Shown one piece after another: positions 11,298-21,692 of a DNA stretch of 64,000 bases. Source of the DNA: Chinchilla lanigera (lineage: Eukaryota > Chordata > Mammalia > Rodentia > Chinchillidae); NCBI RefSeq assembly GCF_000276665.1, contig NW_004955402.1, positions 1,410,266-1,474,265 of the forward strand. Direction: 5' to 3'. A model generated the notes under the pieces. The model ran no database searches and had not been told where the DNA came from. It was given only the letters and a program-made list of their open reading frames with translations. Every line of letters starts with the position of its first letter. Within the stretch, counting starts at the first letter, position 1. Both the position numbers and the translations under genes were made by a program.

Positions 11298-12110
11298 GTG
11301 GTGCTTTTTATCTGAGGAATTTCCATTTGACTTTTCTTATTGTGTCCCTCTCCTATCCAGATTTTCCACCTTTTTTATGCACATTGCCCACCTTTTTCAG
11401 AACATTCTTCTTAGTCCCAGTGCCTCACTCTTTTCCCCTTCCTCCTGGTGGACAGATACCGAGAGAGAAATGGAGACAAGGGGTCTGAACCAGAGCTTCT
11501 CCCTGGGACCCGAGAGCGTTGGTGCAGTGAACTGTCCAGGTACCTGCTACACCCCTCAAGTGAGGTCAGCTAACAAAAAGTCCTCACATCTCCATGGCTT
11601 AAAATTATGAAAGCTGATGTTAGGCTTCCAGTATAGTGAAGAGTTTGGCAAATTTTCTCCCTGGAAAGCAATGATAAAATTGGACAAAATTATCAAAAAC
11701 AGCCATTTCAGGACTCAGAAAGCACACACTGAATTTAGAAGCTTTGTTGAAGAAAAGCTCAATCCTGTTGTAAGAAGAGGGAGCTGCAGCCAGGGTTGTT
11801 GTTTCCCTTCCCGCCTCCCTCCAGACTCATGACCCAAGCAGGGCTCTCCAGGGCCAGAGGGGAGGCAGTGGGGACTGGGAGATTCCTTGACAGACACTTG
11901 ATTTGATTTGGTGGTGCAGGGAGCTGGGAAAAACTCAAGCCCAGCCATCTCAGTGACACACAACCAAGAAGAGTCAGCATCTCAGTGTCTTTGAGTTGAA
12001 AAGCTGGGTGAGGACAGCAGCAGCAAGTGCATGGATTAAAAATACAGTGGAGTGAGCTAGGGACTGCAGTCGCCACGGTGGGTCTTGATGAGATCTCACA
12101 TGCACCTGTG
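11298..12110. other. unannotated; possible old L1 5' fragment
   Basis: Bases 11620-11760 (TTAGGCTTCCAGTATAGTGA, AAATTGGACAAAATTATCAA, CATTTCAGGACTCAGAAAGC) resemble the start of some ancient L1 elements on the plus strand. Support is weak. No gene is seen. Confidence 0.3.
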
Positions 12111-12519
12111 ATATCTTATTATTTAATTTAATCATCATAAAATCCCCCAAATTAAAACTTTTCCTCTCATTTTAAAATTAGTACATTTGTAGTACATAAC
12201 GATTACATCCCTCATAGGGAATCGGTGTGTGTACATATCTTAACTCTCTTTTAAATCCCGTCCTCTCCTCTCCCTCCCTCCCCTGCCATCTCTTGATCCC
12301 TTTCCCATTTGAGAGGGATCTGTCTCCCTATTTCCTATTATCAATCATTTATTTTGTTCTTTATTTATACTTTAGGTTTCTCATATAAGAGAAGCTATAC
12401 AACATTTATAGTTGTGTGTCTGGTTTATTTCACTTAACATTATGGCTTCAAGGTGCATTTATTTTCCTACAAATGACTCAAATTTATCCTTCTTTATGGT
12501 GAGTGGCACTCCATGTGTC

Positions 12520-12909
12520 TGTTATGGTTTATATCCAGATGTCCCCCCCAAGCCTCACGTGCTCAGAGGTGGGGCTTTTCAGAGATAGTTGGATCTAGGG
12601 TGTGTGACACTGGGATTAAGGGTGTGTGATAACTAAGTTAGTTAAGCATAGTTCTGAGTGTGGATAAGCCCCACCCTGGGTATAGGTGGCACCATTCAAT
12701 AGTTTATATCCTAGGTGATATAAAAGGTAGAGTCACTGCTTGCTGCTTTCTGTCTGCCCTGCCACGGACTGTTTCTCCTCTGCTATGCTCCTCTGCTATG
12801 CCATCTGCCTTGAAGCCAGCTGACTATGGTCTGAAACCTCTACAAACTGTGAGCTAAAATAAACATCTCTTTTAACTTGTGGGAGTAGGATATTTTGTCC
12901 CAGCAATGA
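12520..12909 (+). mobile_element. MaLR LTR nested in L1
   Basis: It starts TGTTATGGTTTATATCCAGA, as MaLR LTRs do, and ends with GACTATGGTCTGAAACCTCT, GTGAGCTAAAATAAACATCT and ATTTTGTCCCAGCA. AATAAA near 12860 is the likely polyadenylation signal. L1 3'-end sequence lies on both sides, so this LTR inserted after the L1. No internal region remains. Confidence 0.85.
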
Positions 12910-14046
12910 GTGTGTACCTACCACATTCATAGTAAGACAGTGCATAAATGCTACATTTTCTTTATCTATTCATCTATTGATAGATATATAGGCTATTTCC
13001 AAGATGTAGATATGAATTTTGCTGCTATATATATTAGCATGCATGTGTCACTGCAATATTATTTCTTTAAGTCTTTAAGGAAGATACCTAAAAGGGGAAT
13101 ACCTAGGTCAAATGGAATTCCTAGTTTTGAGTTTTTGGGGAATCTTCAAACTGACTTCTATAATGGTTGTACTATTTTACATTCCTACCAATAATGTAGA
13201 AGGAGTTATTTCCCTGCAGCATTGCCAATATTTGTTATTATCTGATTTCTTGATGATTGCTATTTTTTCTAGAGTGAGATGGAATCTCAGTGTTGTATTA
13301 ATTTGCATTTTTTATTGGTCAGAGGTGTTGAACATTTTTTCATGTATTTATTGGACATTTGTACTTCTTCTGAGAAGAATCTGTTCATTTCACTTGCTCA
13401 TTTTTTCATTGAGTCTTTTATTTTAGGGGCTTAAGTTTTTGAGTTTTTATACATTTTAGGTATTATCCCTCTCTCTGAGGCAGAGCTGGAAAATTTTTCC
13501 CATTCTGTAGGTTGTCTCTTCACTCTCTTGGCTGTTGTTTTCTATTGGTGTGCAGAAATTTTTAAATTTGATATGATCTCATTTGTTGATCTTGGTAGTA
13601 TTTCTTGTGCAGTTATGGTTCTGTACAGAAAGTCCTCGACCTACACCTATGTCTTCAAGAGTTTTACCCATTTTATATTCAACAGATTAAGTGTTTCTGT
13701 CTTAACATTTAGATCTTTGATCATTTTGATTTTAGTTTAGTGCGTGGTGAGAGACACGGGTCTAGATTCAATCTTCTACTTGTGGATAGCCAGTTTTCAC
13801 ACCACCACTCATTAAAGAGGCTGGCTTTCCTCCAGCAAATGTTCTCGGTACCTCTATCAAAGATCAATTAGCTGAATGTGTCTAGGGCTGTTTCTACATC
13901 CCTATTCCAGTGGAGGTGAACCTATGGCTTCTGTGTTGCAGTGAGCTGTTTATACCAATTGAAAACTCTAAAATGTTCACCACCACTGGCCTATTCTGTT
14001 CCACTGAGCCACATGTTTGGTTTTGTGCCAGTACCATGTTGGCTTT

Positions 14047-14376
14047 TTAAAAAATCACTGCAGCTTTGTAGGGCTGTATAACTTCAAGTCTGGGATTGCA
14101 ATGCTTCCTGCTTTCCTTGTCACCCAGGATTGCTTTTGCTATTCTGGGTCTCTGGTGGGTCCATATGAATTTTAGGATTGTTTTCTCTAGTTCTCTGAGG
14201 AATGTTACTGGCATTTTGATTGGTATTGCCTTGAATCCGTATATCAGTTTTGGAAGTGTAGTCATTTTGACACTACTGGTTCCACCTATCCAGAAACAGG
14301 CTATCTTTCCATTTTCTGATTTCATTTTGAACTCCTTTTCCAAAAAACTGTAGTTTTTGTTGCAGAGGTCTTTCAT
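14047..14376 (-). pseudogene. LINE-1 ORF2 C-terminal fragment
   Basis: A 109-codon open stretch carries the typical ORF2 segment after the RT domain: [20 protein letters not shown], then [18 protein letters not shown] and [14 protein letters not shown]. It ends in YKAAVIF. ORF2p is the L1 endonuclease and reverse transcriptase; this is only the region C-terminal to RT. The frame is lost on both sides, so the piece is not functional. Confidence 0.93.
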
Positions 14377-14459
14377 TTCCTTAATTAATTCCTAAGTATT
14401 TAATTTTTTGATGCTACTGTGAATGGTATTGTTTTCCTAGTTTCTCTCTTCACTATCAG

Positions 14460-14800
14460 TGTCTGTTAGGTTTTGGCGCTATTGAGTGACACCGATGGAG
14501 ATGAAAACAAGCCTTTATTGTTTGCATGGGAGGGTTGCAGGAGATTGCAGGGATCCTCAGAGGAGGGAGCTGGAGAACAGGTTTTCATTAGGTCAGACTA
14601 GGGGCAGAGTTAAAATGAGCAGGTGATGTATCATGTTCAGAAGATCAGAGGGTTGTTGCTGCATGTGTGAAAAGGAAATAGAGAGTTTATTTTGAGATTA
14701 GGGGAAGAACATGGAAGTTGGTCTTGAAGGGACACATTGTCATTTTTTGTATCAAATGTTATCTTGGATCACTACTGTTATCCCATATAGGAATAGAAAG
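14460..14800 (-). repeat. 3' LTR of the endogenous retrovirus
   Basis: On the minus strand AATAAAGG (near 14510) is followed by a U5-like stretch ending GCCAAAACCTAACAGACA at 14460, where L1 sequence begins. An upstream stretch contains AATAAACTC near 14690. The U3 start is not clear, so 14800 is approximate. No second LTR copy was found to compare. Confidence 0.65.
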
Positions 14801-14885
14801 GCAACTTTATGTGGAATTTTATAATCTTTTGGAGTGGTGACCCAGAGCCTGACAGTAAATGCGAGGCTCAGCAGGAGATAGGGGG

Positions 14886-15430
14886 TCAGGAACCAGACTG
14901 GGTAACAATACGTAGATGAAATGGGGGCTCTTGGGGCCTCTTGGTGAGTGGAAGGCAGTTAAGGGAAAGGAGGTGTGATGACCACTCTGGGGATGTGGGG
15001 TGAGGGATATTGGGGTTGTTGTTGGGACATTGTTTAACCTGGGTGATATGGAACCAGGAGGGAAGTTTGGCGATTTTTATTGCTGTTGGTGTTGTGAGGG
15101 TAGCTATGTATGGTCCTGTCCACTTAGGCTGTAGTCCTGTGGGCATAGAAGATTTGAGAAAGATTAGGTCTCCTGGGGAGATGGGAGTGTTTTGGCTTGG
15201 GCCTGTGACTGGCTGTGGAAGACAGGTATTGGCATGTTGGCAGAGTAGGTATCTGAGGAAAGAGGATAGGAATGTAGTCTGCCTCAGGAGGAAGGCATTG
15301 TGAGGCTGGGAGGTTGTTGAGCAAGAATGGTTTCCCATACATGAGCTTGAAAGGGCTTAGGAAAGTGGGTGCATGAAGGAGTGTCCCAGAACCGGGTAAG
15401 AGCAAGGGTAAGAGTAAGTCCCAAATGTTT
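14886..15430 (-). pseudogene. ERV pol fragment: integrase C-terminal region
   Basis: Two overlapping frames carry retroviral integrase tail features: FLSPFKLMYGKPF (end of the catalytic core/linker, at about 15375-15337) and later PGDLIFLKS with LQPKWTGPYIATLTTPTAIK, the GPY/F module that ends gammaretroviral integrases. The change of frame between them, near 15300, shows a frameshift. The integrase zinc-binding N-terminus and the D,D-35-E catalytic core are absent. It follows directly on RT-derived sequence, so an internal deletion joins them. Confidence 0.85.
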
Positions 15431-15902
15431 GACTTTGGCAAGGCTAACTGAACTTTGGTAGGGGATACTCTATATCCACAACTGGAGAGGAAGTTGAGGA
15501 AAAATCTGTATGTTGTATAGCTGAAGCATATGATGGGGAGCAGAGAAGAAGGTCATTTATATACTGAAGGACAGCACTGGGTTTGAGGTCAAGAGTTGCA
15601 GGGTTGGCAGCAAGGGGTTGGCTAAAGGAGTGAGAGCTATCTCCGAACCCTTGAGGTAGGACTGTCCATGTGAGCTGTAGGGACCCAAGTGTATCTGGGT
15701 CTGTCCATGTGAATGCAAACAGGTCTTGACAGTCAGGGTGTAGGGGTATAATAAAGAATGCATCTTTAAGATGTAGAACTGTACAATAGGAGGGGAACAG
15801 GGGAATATGGGAGAGCATAGTGTAAGGGTGAGGTACCACTGGGTGAATCGGCATCACTGCTTCATTGACAGCTGAGATCTTGAACCAAATGGTAGGAGCC
15901 AT
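15431..15902 (-). pseudogene. ERV pol fragment: reverse transcriptase palm
   Basis: A 152-codon open stretch holds RT motifs in order: HLKDAFFIIPLHP (motif A, catalytic Asp at residue 47), LTWTVLPQGFGDS (motif B, residues 78-89) and LQYINDLLL (motif C, residues 112-120). Gammaretroviral motif C is normally YVDD. Here the codon at 15555-15557 gives Asn, so one metal-binding Asp is lost. Beyond residue 132 the RT match continues in another frame (FLNFLSSCGYRVSP), showing a frameshift near 15505. The RT N-terminus is in other frames upstream. RNase H is absent. Confidence 0.92.
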
Positions 15903-16287
15903 TAGGCTTGAGTACAGGAAAATAAGGGTACTGTACAGTGAATGGGCAGCTCAGAGAAAGCCACTGGCTAAGAGACATTGGATTGTAGGTTTAATTCCCT
16001 GTTGGTGTTTTGGAGCTATTGGGTATTGGGAAACACATGGGAAAGTTGAAGGATTTTTGAGGTGAATCAGCACAGGAGCAGCATGAGTAGCATGGGTAGG
16101 AGTGGAGGTGTCCCAAACGATAGGACTGACAAGAGAAGGCAGAAGGGGAGGGGAAGAACTGGTGACACGTGGTGCTTGAATTTCAAGAATGAGAGTCATG
16201 GGAAGAGAGATGGTGAAAGAGAAGTTAAGCTTTTGGAGGCGATCCCTACCCAAGAGGGCTGTGGGACAAGTTGGAATGACAAGGAAA

Positions 16288-16476
16288 TCACCGGTGAAGA
16301 AGAGAATCTGGAATCTGCAGAGGATGGGTCCTGTCTGGAGGGTTGTGAGGCTGGCTGTCAACACCCACAATGGAAATCATGGATCGGATACAGAGACCCG
16401 AGAACTCAGGTAGAACATTATATGTAGCCCCTCTGTCAACAAGAAAAGAGAGTGTCTTACCTGAGATATCCAGCAA
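16288..16476 (-). pseudogene. ERV protease fragment with altered active site
   Basis: LDISGKTLSFLVDRGATYNV is the retroviral aspartic protease flap/active-site region. The family's catalytic triad is Asp-Thr-Gly in LVDTGA; the codon at 16432-16434 is AGA (Arg), giving DRG. Homodimeric retropepsins need this motif, so this copy should be inactive. The frame stops soon after, and the C-terminal half continues in another frame at 15951-16370 (FFTGDFLVIPTCPTALLGRD). Confidence 0.88.
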
Positions 16477-16699
16477 GGCTCAGGGCTCTGAGAAAGATAC
16501 CTTGATGGGGTTGTGGCCCCAGAGTCCCGTCAATCCTCTTCAGCAGCAAGACTGAGCAGGCCAGCTAATGATGAGTCCAGTGGAGGTGATTAGATCTTCT
16601 GTGAGGGTAGGGAGTTAGATGACTTACCCGGTAGCTGGCAGACAGGACTTCCAGTGACCCTCAAGACTGCAGATGGGATAAGGTTGTAGCTGTGGGTTG

Positions 16700-18320
16700 G
16701 GGCAGTGCCCGATATCCTTCTTTTCCACACTTAAAGCATGGTCTAGGAGAGGCTCAGGTAGCACCACTCGGCTTAGGCTGTTTTTTCAGAAACCCCAAGA
16801 GCTGCAGCCAAAGTTGGCATGTAAGTTTGGCATGTTGTTGTCTGTTCTATTTCTGTTGTTCTTCTCCATTATTGAAGACATGGAAGGCCAGATTAAGGAG
16901 ATCTCCCTGTGGGGTTTGAGGGCCAGACTCTGTCTTTTATAATGTGACCCAAATGTCTGGGGCAGATTGGGAGATGAAATGGGAGTTAATAAGGGTTATT
17001 TGCTCAGGGGTTTAAGGATCCAGATTAGTGTATTTGGTTAGGGTATCAGTAAAGCGTGTAAGAAATTCAGGAGGATTTTCATCAGTGTGTTGGGTTTATT
17101 CCTGAAGTTTTTGATAATTAGTTTACTTGTGGGAAAGTTTGTTTAGACCTGCAGTAATGCAACCAATCGTTGTAGCCATGCACCACGAGCCATTATTTCC
17201 CTGATAATCCTAGTAGGGGTCCACATTTGGTACAGCAGCAGCCAAAGTAGGATGGTTAAGATTAGTCTGGTGTCTTTGGTCAGCTTCGGCTTGTGCTGCT
17301 TCCCACAGCTGAATTTTTTGTTGAGTGGAGAGGGTGGATGCAAGGATGATATAGAGGTCTTTGTAAAGTAAATAATAGGAATTAATCACAAATTGTAACT
17401 CTTTGATATAGTTGTGGGAGACTGTAGAGAAAGAGCCTCATTTGTGAGAGATTTGAGAAAGATCAGAGCAGGTAAAAGAGATGTGTATGCAAACTAGCCC
17501 CTCTGGGCCAGCCTGTTCAATGAAAGGAAGGAGGGGTTGGCGCTCAGGAGATGTCAGCTGACTACAAGATAGCTATTGACGGTAGGAAGATGATGGCTCA
17601 TCAAAAGAAGATGGTGGCTGGCCGGAAGAAGATGGAGGTCGGCTACAAGGTGGTGGGGGGTGGGAGCAGTGAGACTGGGCATGGTGCGCTGGGGAGAAAA
17701 TGGCAATGGAGGGGTGGAGGAGGGTTAAGAAAATGGCAGATGGCCAGAAGGAGGTGACAGTGGGTGAGAAGATGGTGACGAGTGGGAGGAATGAGATTGG
17801 GTATGGTGTGTTGGGGAACAAAATGGTGACAGAGGAGTGGGGGAGGAGGAAATGGTGGAGGATAGGGGAGGGGAGGCCGATGGTGAGAGAGGGTGAGGAA
17901 GTGGTTGAGGATAAGGTGGGGGAGGCACATGGACAGAAGGAATATCATCCAGCAGTTTGAGAGGAGTATCTGGGGGAGGGATTTTGAGGTGGGGAGTGGG
18001 CCAGTAACACCTGGGAGGCTTCACACCCTGAAGGAGAGAGGGACGCACCCTACGGGCAAAGAAGCCTAGTATGTAAGTTATTTCTGACCATTTGCTGTTG
18101 CGGTAGCAGACACTGTCTAGGTTAGGGAGGATATTAAAATCAAAAATACCTTCCTTGGGCCAGTGGCTTCCATTATCAAGTGTGTACTGAGGCCAAGCTG
18201 TCTGGCAGTAAAAAGTATTTGTTTTGGTTTGACAGTCTCTCTGAGACCCGGGGTGTTTAAGTTTCTTAAGAGACCCTTGAGCGGAGTGTATTTTGGGGGC
18301 TGGGAAGAAGCGATTCCCAT
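16700..18320 (-). pseudogene. ERV gag remnant
   Basis: It starts at 18320 with MGIASSQPPK, a Met-Gly start typical of N-myristoylated matrix proteins, followed by TPLKGLLRNL. A proline-rich, low-complexity region at about 17570-18050 matches the p12-like linker. Capsid features near 17090-16900 include ENPPEFLTRF and YTNLDP, then SHFISQSAPDIW. Near 16742-16705 there is a decayed nucleocapsid zinc knuckle, CFKCGKEGYRALP: the usual His is Tyr and the final Cys is gone. In-frame stops and frame changes break the gene several times. Confidence 0.88.
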
Positions 18321-18338
18321 AGTGATCTGATTGTTCTT

Positions 18339-18680
18339 GCTTCTGTTTACGTGATGTATTAAATTTATTGATTTATATATGTTAAAAAGGTGAAAGATTT
18401 ATATGATCTGAAGAGAAACCAGAGTATTGATTTGTATATGTTAAACCATTCTTGCATCCCTGGGATGAATCTTGACTTGGTGTGTGATCTATTTTTTTAC
18501 GATTTGTTGCATTCTGTTTGCCAGTATCTTGAGGATTTTTGTGTCTATGTTCCTTAAAGAGATTGGCCTGCAGTTTTATTTTTCAGTTGTTTTTTTTCTG
18601 ATTTTGGCATGAGTATAATGCTGGCCTCCAGGAAAGACTTGGAGTAGTTCTTCCCTTTCGGTTTCATGAAAGATATGGTG
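18339..18680 (-). mobile_element. LINE-1 continuation, ORF2 RT region
   Basis: TTCTGTTTACGTGATGTATT, TAAACCATTCTTGCATCCCT, TTTGCCAGTATCTTGAGGAT and AGTATAATGCTGGCCTCCAG are antisense L1 ORF2 RT sequence. It resumes the L1 broken by the retrovirus. A word near 18367 (ATTGATTTATATATGTTA) recurs at 18425 with one change, so 58 bases are inserted or duplicated within the L1. Confidence 0.88.
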
Positions 18681-18683
18681 TAT

Positions 18684-19080
18684 ATAAGAAACACATTTAA
18701 TCCAAAAAGAAATTCAGATTAAAAATCAAAGAATGGAAGATAATATTCCATATAATGGAACTCTCCATTAAAGCAGGAGTAGCTACCTAATTTCAGATAT
18801 AAGGACTTCAAAGCCAAAAGTAAATAGAAGAGGCAAATAAAGTCAGTACATATTATTTAAGGCAGCAATTCAACAGGAAGAGATAGGAATTAGAAACATA
18901 TAGGCACTAAACGTCAATGTGCCCACTTCATAAAACAAACTCTATACTGAAATGATCAGATAAAGACCAACACATTATAAGTGGGGGGCCTTAATACCCC
19001 ACTGTCACAAGTAGATCAACTAGACACAACATTTAAAAACTTTAAGTTAGCAAAGGAGCAAAGATTCAAAACTATATTGG
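18684..19080 (+). mobile_element. LINE-1 endonuclease-region fragment, opposite strand
   Basis: Plus-strand sequence follows the L1 ORF2 endonuclease domain: GCAGGAGTAGCTACCTAATT, GACTTCAAAGCCAAAAGTAA, CAATTCAACAGGAAGAGATA, CCTTAATACCCCACTGTCAC. It abuts the minus-strand RT piece head to head. That arrangement is typical of L1 5' inversion, although about 1.3 kb of the expected intervening L1 is missing, so two separate insertions are also possible. Confidence 0.75.
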
Positions 19081-19929
19081 GAATTAAAGTCACCATATTT
19101 CCCTCACATTTGATTTTACTTCCAGTAAGTTAGATGACAAGGAACAATATTTATTTGTGCTAAAAGGCTATCAAAGTGCACAGGAAGCACCAATGACCTT
19201 TAGTGGAATTTTAAAGGAAATGTATCCCACCTTCTTTTTACATTTGATTTTGGCCAAAAGGCCAAGAAGCAATGCCATCTTTTTTTTTTTTTAAACTAGA
19301 TTTAATACTCAGTGTACTGGACATTAGAAAAAAGTATTTTATAGTTAGGTTCATTTTTCTTCTCAAATTTGTTCCTTTAAGGAATTCCTGCTGTGATTGT
19401 TTTTCTGAAAATGTCCCAATTCAAGCACTCAATCCAAAATTATTTTAGATAGGTGTGGTTGATTTACTTTTTTTGGAACCCGGAGCTGTAGAGAATGGGG
19501 CGCTTTCTGAATATCCCATTGACTTAACTACTTCTGGGTGTGTGTACTACCATGTGTTTTATGTTACATACTTAAGGAGTTCTGCACTTCATTAAATGGA
19601 ACCATAAGCTTGTTGGTGACAAAAAGAATGTTTAAATGGGAGAATTAGGAAAATATGAATGAGGAGATGGTTGGCTTGATGGTATCAAGTATTTAAAAGT
19701 CACAAACATTACTTTAAAAACACTATACAAACTTCTTAGAAAATATAAAGTGAGTTTATTTTACCTCTTACACAATGTTGCTCAATCCAAAAAGATTTCC
19801 TTGAACTGAAAACAGAGCTTTAGCTCCTGAAAATGGCAACTTTTAATGAAAGTGCGATTTCTATTTAAGTAGGTGAATTCTGGGGGAAAAGCCTATATCT
19901 TTGTTATAAAATACAGCTTGGCCATACCT
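19081..19929. other. unannotated AT-rich sequence
   Basis: No gene or clear repeat. A short T run occurs at about 19278-19292. Confidence 0.4.
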
Positions 19930-21110
19930 TTCTTATATTAGGATTTCATTGAACTCCTTGGATCTAAGGGTTTACAGTTTTCATGAAATCTGGAAAATTT
20001 TAGGCCGTTTTAAAAGTGTTCTTTCAGTTTTCTCTTCCACAGGGATTCTAATTACATGTATATTAGCAGCCCTGAATAGTCATCCAGTTACATGATGCTC
20101 TACTTATTTATATTTCCTTACCTTTTTTCTGTTTCATCATTTTAGACAGTTTTTATTGCTCCATCTTTAAAGTTACTGATCTTTTCTTCTGTAATGTCTG
20201 CGATGCTGTTTATCCCATGCAGTATGGTTTTCATATCAAGAATTTTCTTTATTATTAGAACTTCAAATGAGAATACTGTAAATCTTCCACATTTGTCCCT
20301 AATATGCTCAGTGTTTTTCTCTTCTTGAACATATGGAGCATAGATATAAATTTTTCCATATCCATTGTATTCTAGAATGAACATATAAAATTGAACATCT
20401 TACCTATTTGAAGTGTACAGTCCAGTAGTATTAAATTCACTCCTAATGTGCAACCGTCACCACCTCGCTCCTCCCTAAATCTTTTCACCTTGTAAAACTG
20501 AGAGCCTAGACCCATTACACATCGTCCATTTCCCCACCGTCCCTGGCTTTTCCCTCCAGTCCCTGGCAACCACCACTCTACTGCTGTCTGAAGTCATAAC
20601 ATTTTCGTGTCCTTATTAATTCTACTGTTTATGTCATTTCTTGGTCTATTTCTATTAATTGATTGCTGTAGTCATTCTGGATTGCATTTCCTGCTTCTCT
20701 GCATGTCTAGTAATATTTGACTGGGATCCCAGAACTGTGAAGTTCATTTCATTGGGTATAATTTTGTGTTCCTATAATTTTATGGAGGAACCTGATCTTC
20801 CCAAGGTCACTGTGATGCTGAAGAGGCTCTGCCTAGTGTTCCTGGGCCGGGTGGTGCTGCACCCTGGGGACTCCAGGCCCGTGTGGGTCTCAGTGACTAC
20901 TGCTTGCTCAGATGCTTCTTCTCCTGGCTGCAGGTGGTTTCCTCGTGCACAAGTGACCCTCAGCGTGCTCTCTGAAACCTTCCAGGACACCCTTCCTGCA
21001 GCTGTCCTCTCTGTGTCTCTGCCAAGTGAGCTTACGCTGCCCTGGCCTCTCCAGATACTTGGATCCTTCTCCTCAAAGCTCAGGAGACTGCTGAGCTCTT
21101 TTGAGGGTGT
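19930..21110 (-). mobile_element. ancient L1M/L1ME 3' region, antisense
   Basis: Landmarks in order: GGATTTCATTGAACTCCTTG, TACAGTTTTCATGAAATCTG, ACTGATCTTTTCTTCTGTAA, AGTGTACAGTCCAGTAGTAT, GTGCAACCGTCACCACCTCG, CCTGGCAACCACCACTCTAC, and CTTCTCTGCATGTCTAGTAA near the right. These match old L1M elements in antisense. The plus-strand open frame at 20659-21120 is a by-product of this repeat, not a gene. Confidence 0.75.
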
Positions 21111-21624
21111 TGGTGCATGAGAACCCCCTCCAGGCAGCTGTGGGGGCAAGGAAAGGACCCCTCACTCACTTCCTGCTTCTCAGGGGTCACCATTCTGCAC
21201 TGCCTAAGGTCTACTACAGAAAGGTCATTCTTCTTGTTTTTTGTTTCAGGAGGGGTAATGGATACAGTGAAGTCCTCTGAAAAAGCAGTTTTTAAGGCAT
21301 TCTTGTGCAGTAATTTAAGTCCAAAGATCCAAATTTCTTGCAGATTCCCCTGCTCTCCTGAACTTGCAATCATATCTATAATTTTACCTGGCAAGCTCAT
21401 AAAGCGGGGTGAAGTCGATATTTTAATGAATATGAAGGATAGCATTGTAGTAAAGGAAAATGAGACTTCTCTTTAGATTAGATAAAAGTTTTAAAATTAG
21501 CATAGTTCTTTACCACTAGAAAAGAGCTATGAGAATGAAAAGGGTTTATTGTGGCTCATTAATTTGGTTTTAATGTTACACTACTCAGAATTTCCTAATT
21601 TGGGCAAGTATTTTAATGTATTAC
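21111..21624. other. unannotated
   Basis: Two overlapping opposite-strand frames of about 120 codons (21080-21476) have no domain signature. No repeat is recognised. Confidence 0.4.
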
Positions 21625-21692
21625 TTTTTGATGCTGAGGATCGAACCCAGGGCCTTCACCTGTGCTGAGCTCAGTGAGTATACCTTCAGCCT
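21625..21692 (-). mobile_element. degraded ID SINE, antisense
   Basis: TTTTGATGCTGAGGATCGAA, CCCAGGGCCTTCACC and GAGCTCAGTGAGTATACC are the antisense B-box and A-box parts of an ID-type SINE. No clear target duplication. Confidence 0.7.

Larger units (their letters stand above)
12111..14459 (-). mobile_element. LINE-1, 3' UTR through ORF2 C-terminal part
   Basis: The element reads on the minus strand. Its 3' UTR lies at about 12160-12500 (TTGATCCCTTTCCCATTTGA, TAGGTTTCTCATATAAGAGA), followed leftward-to-rightward by ORF2 sequence to 14459. The reading frame is broken by many stops. A MaLR LTR interrupts it at 12520-12909 and an endogenous retrovirus at 14460. The matching continuation appears at 18339, which places both insertions inside one older L1. 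Confidence 0.9.
14460..18338 (-). mobile_element. class I endogenous retrovirus (gammaretrovirus-like), defective
   Basis: On the minus strand the order is gag (about 18320-16700), protease (about 16500-16290), reverse transcriptase (15902-15431), integrase C-terminus (15430-14886), LTR (to 14460). Sequence style places it with gammaretrovirus-like ERV1 elements. RNase H, the integrase zinc and core domains, env and the 5' LTR are missing. L1 sequence on each side shows it inserted into the minus-strand L1. The right boundary falls only about 18 bases beyond the gag start codon, and about 0.6 kb of expected L1 between the flanks is absent. This fits one deletion that removed the 5' LTR, the leader and adjacent L1. 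Every coding part has stops, frameshifts or substitutions. Confidence 0.9.

Noticed and set aside
14480..14886. Search for env sequence between integrase and LTR
   Set aside because: A hydrophobic stretch can be read in one frame near the integrase end, but it is too short and interrupted to call an envelope remnant.
20659..21120. 153-codon plus-strand frame
   Set aside because: It is the reverse of an ancient antisense L1M 3' region.
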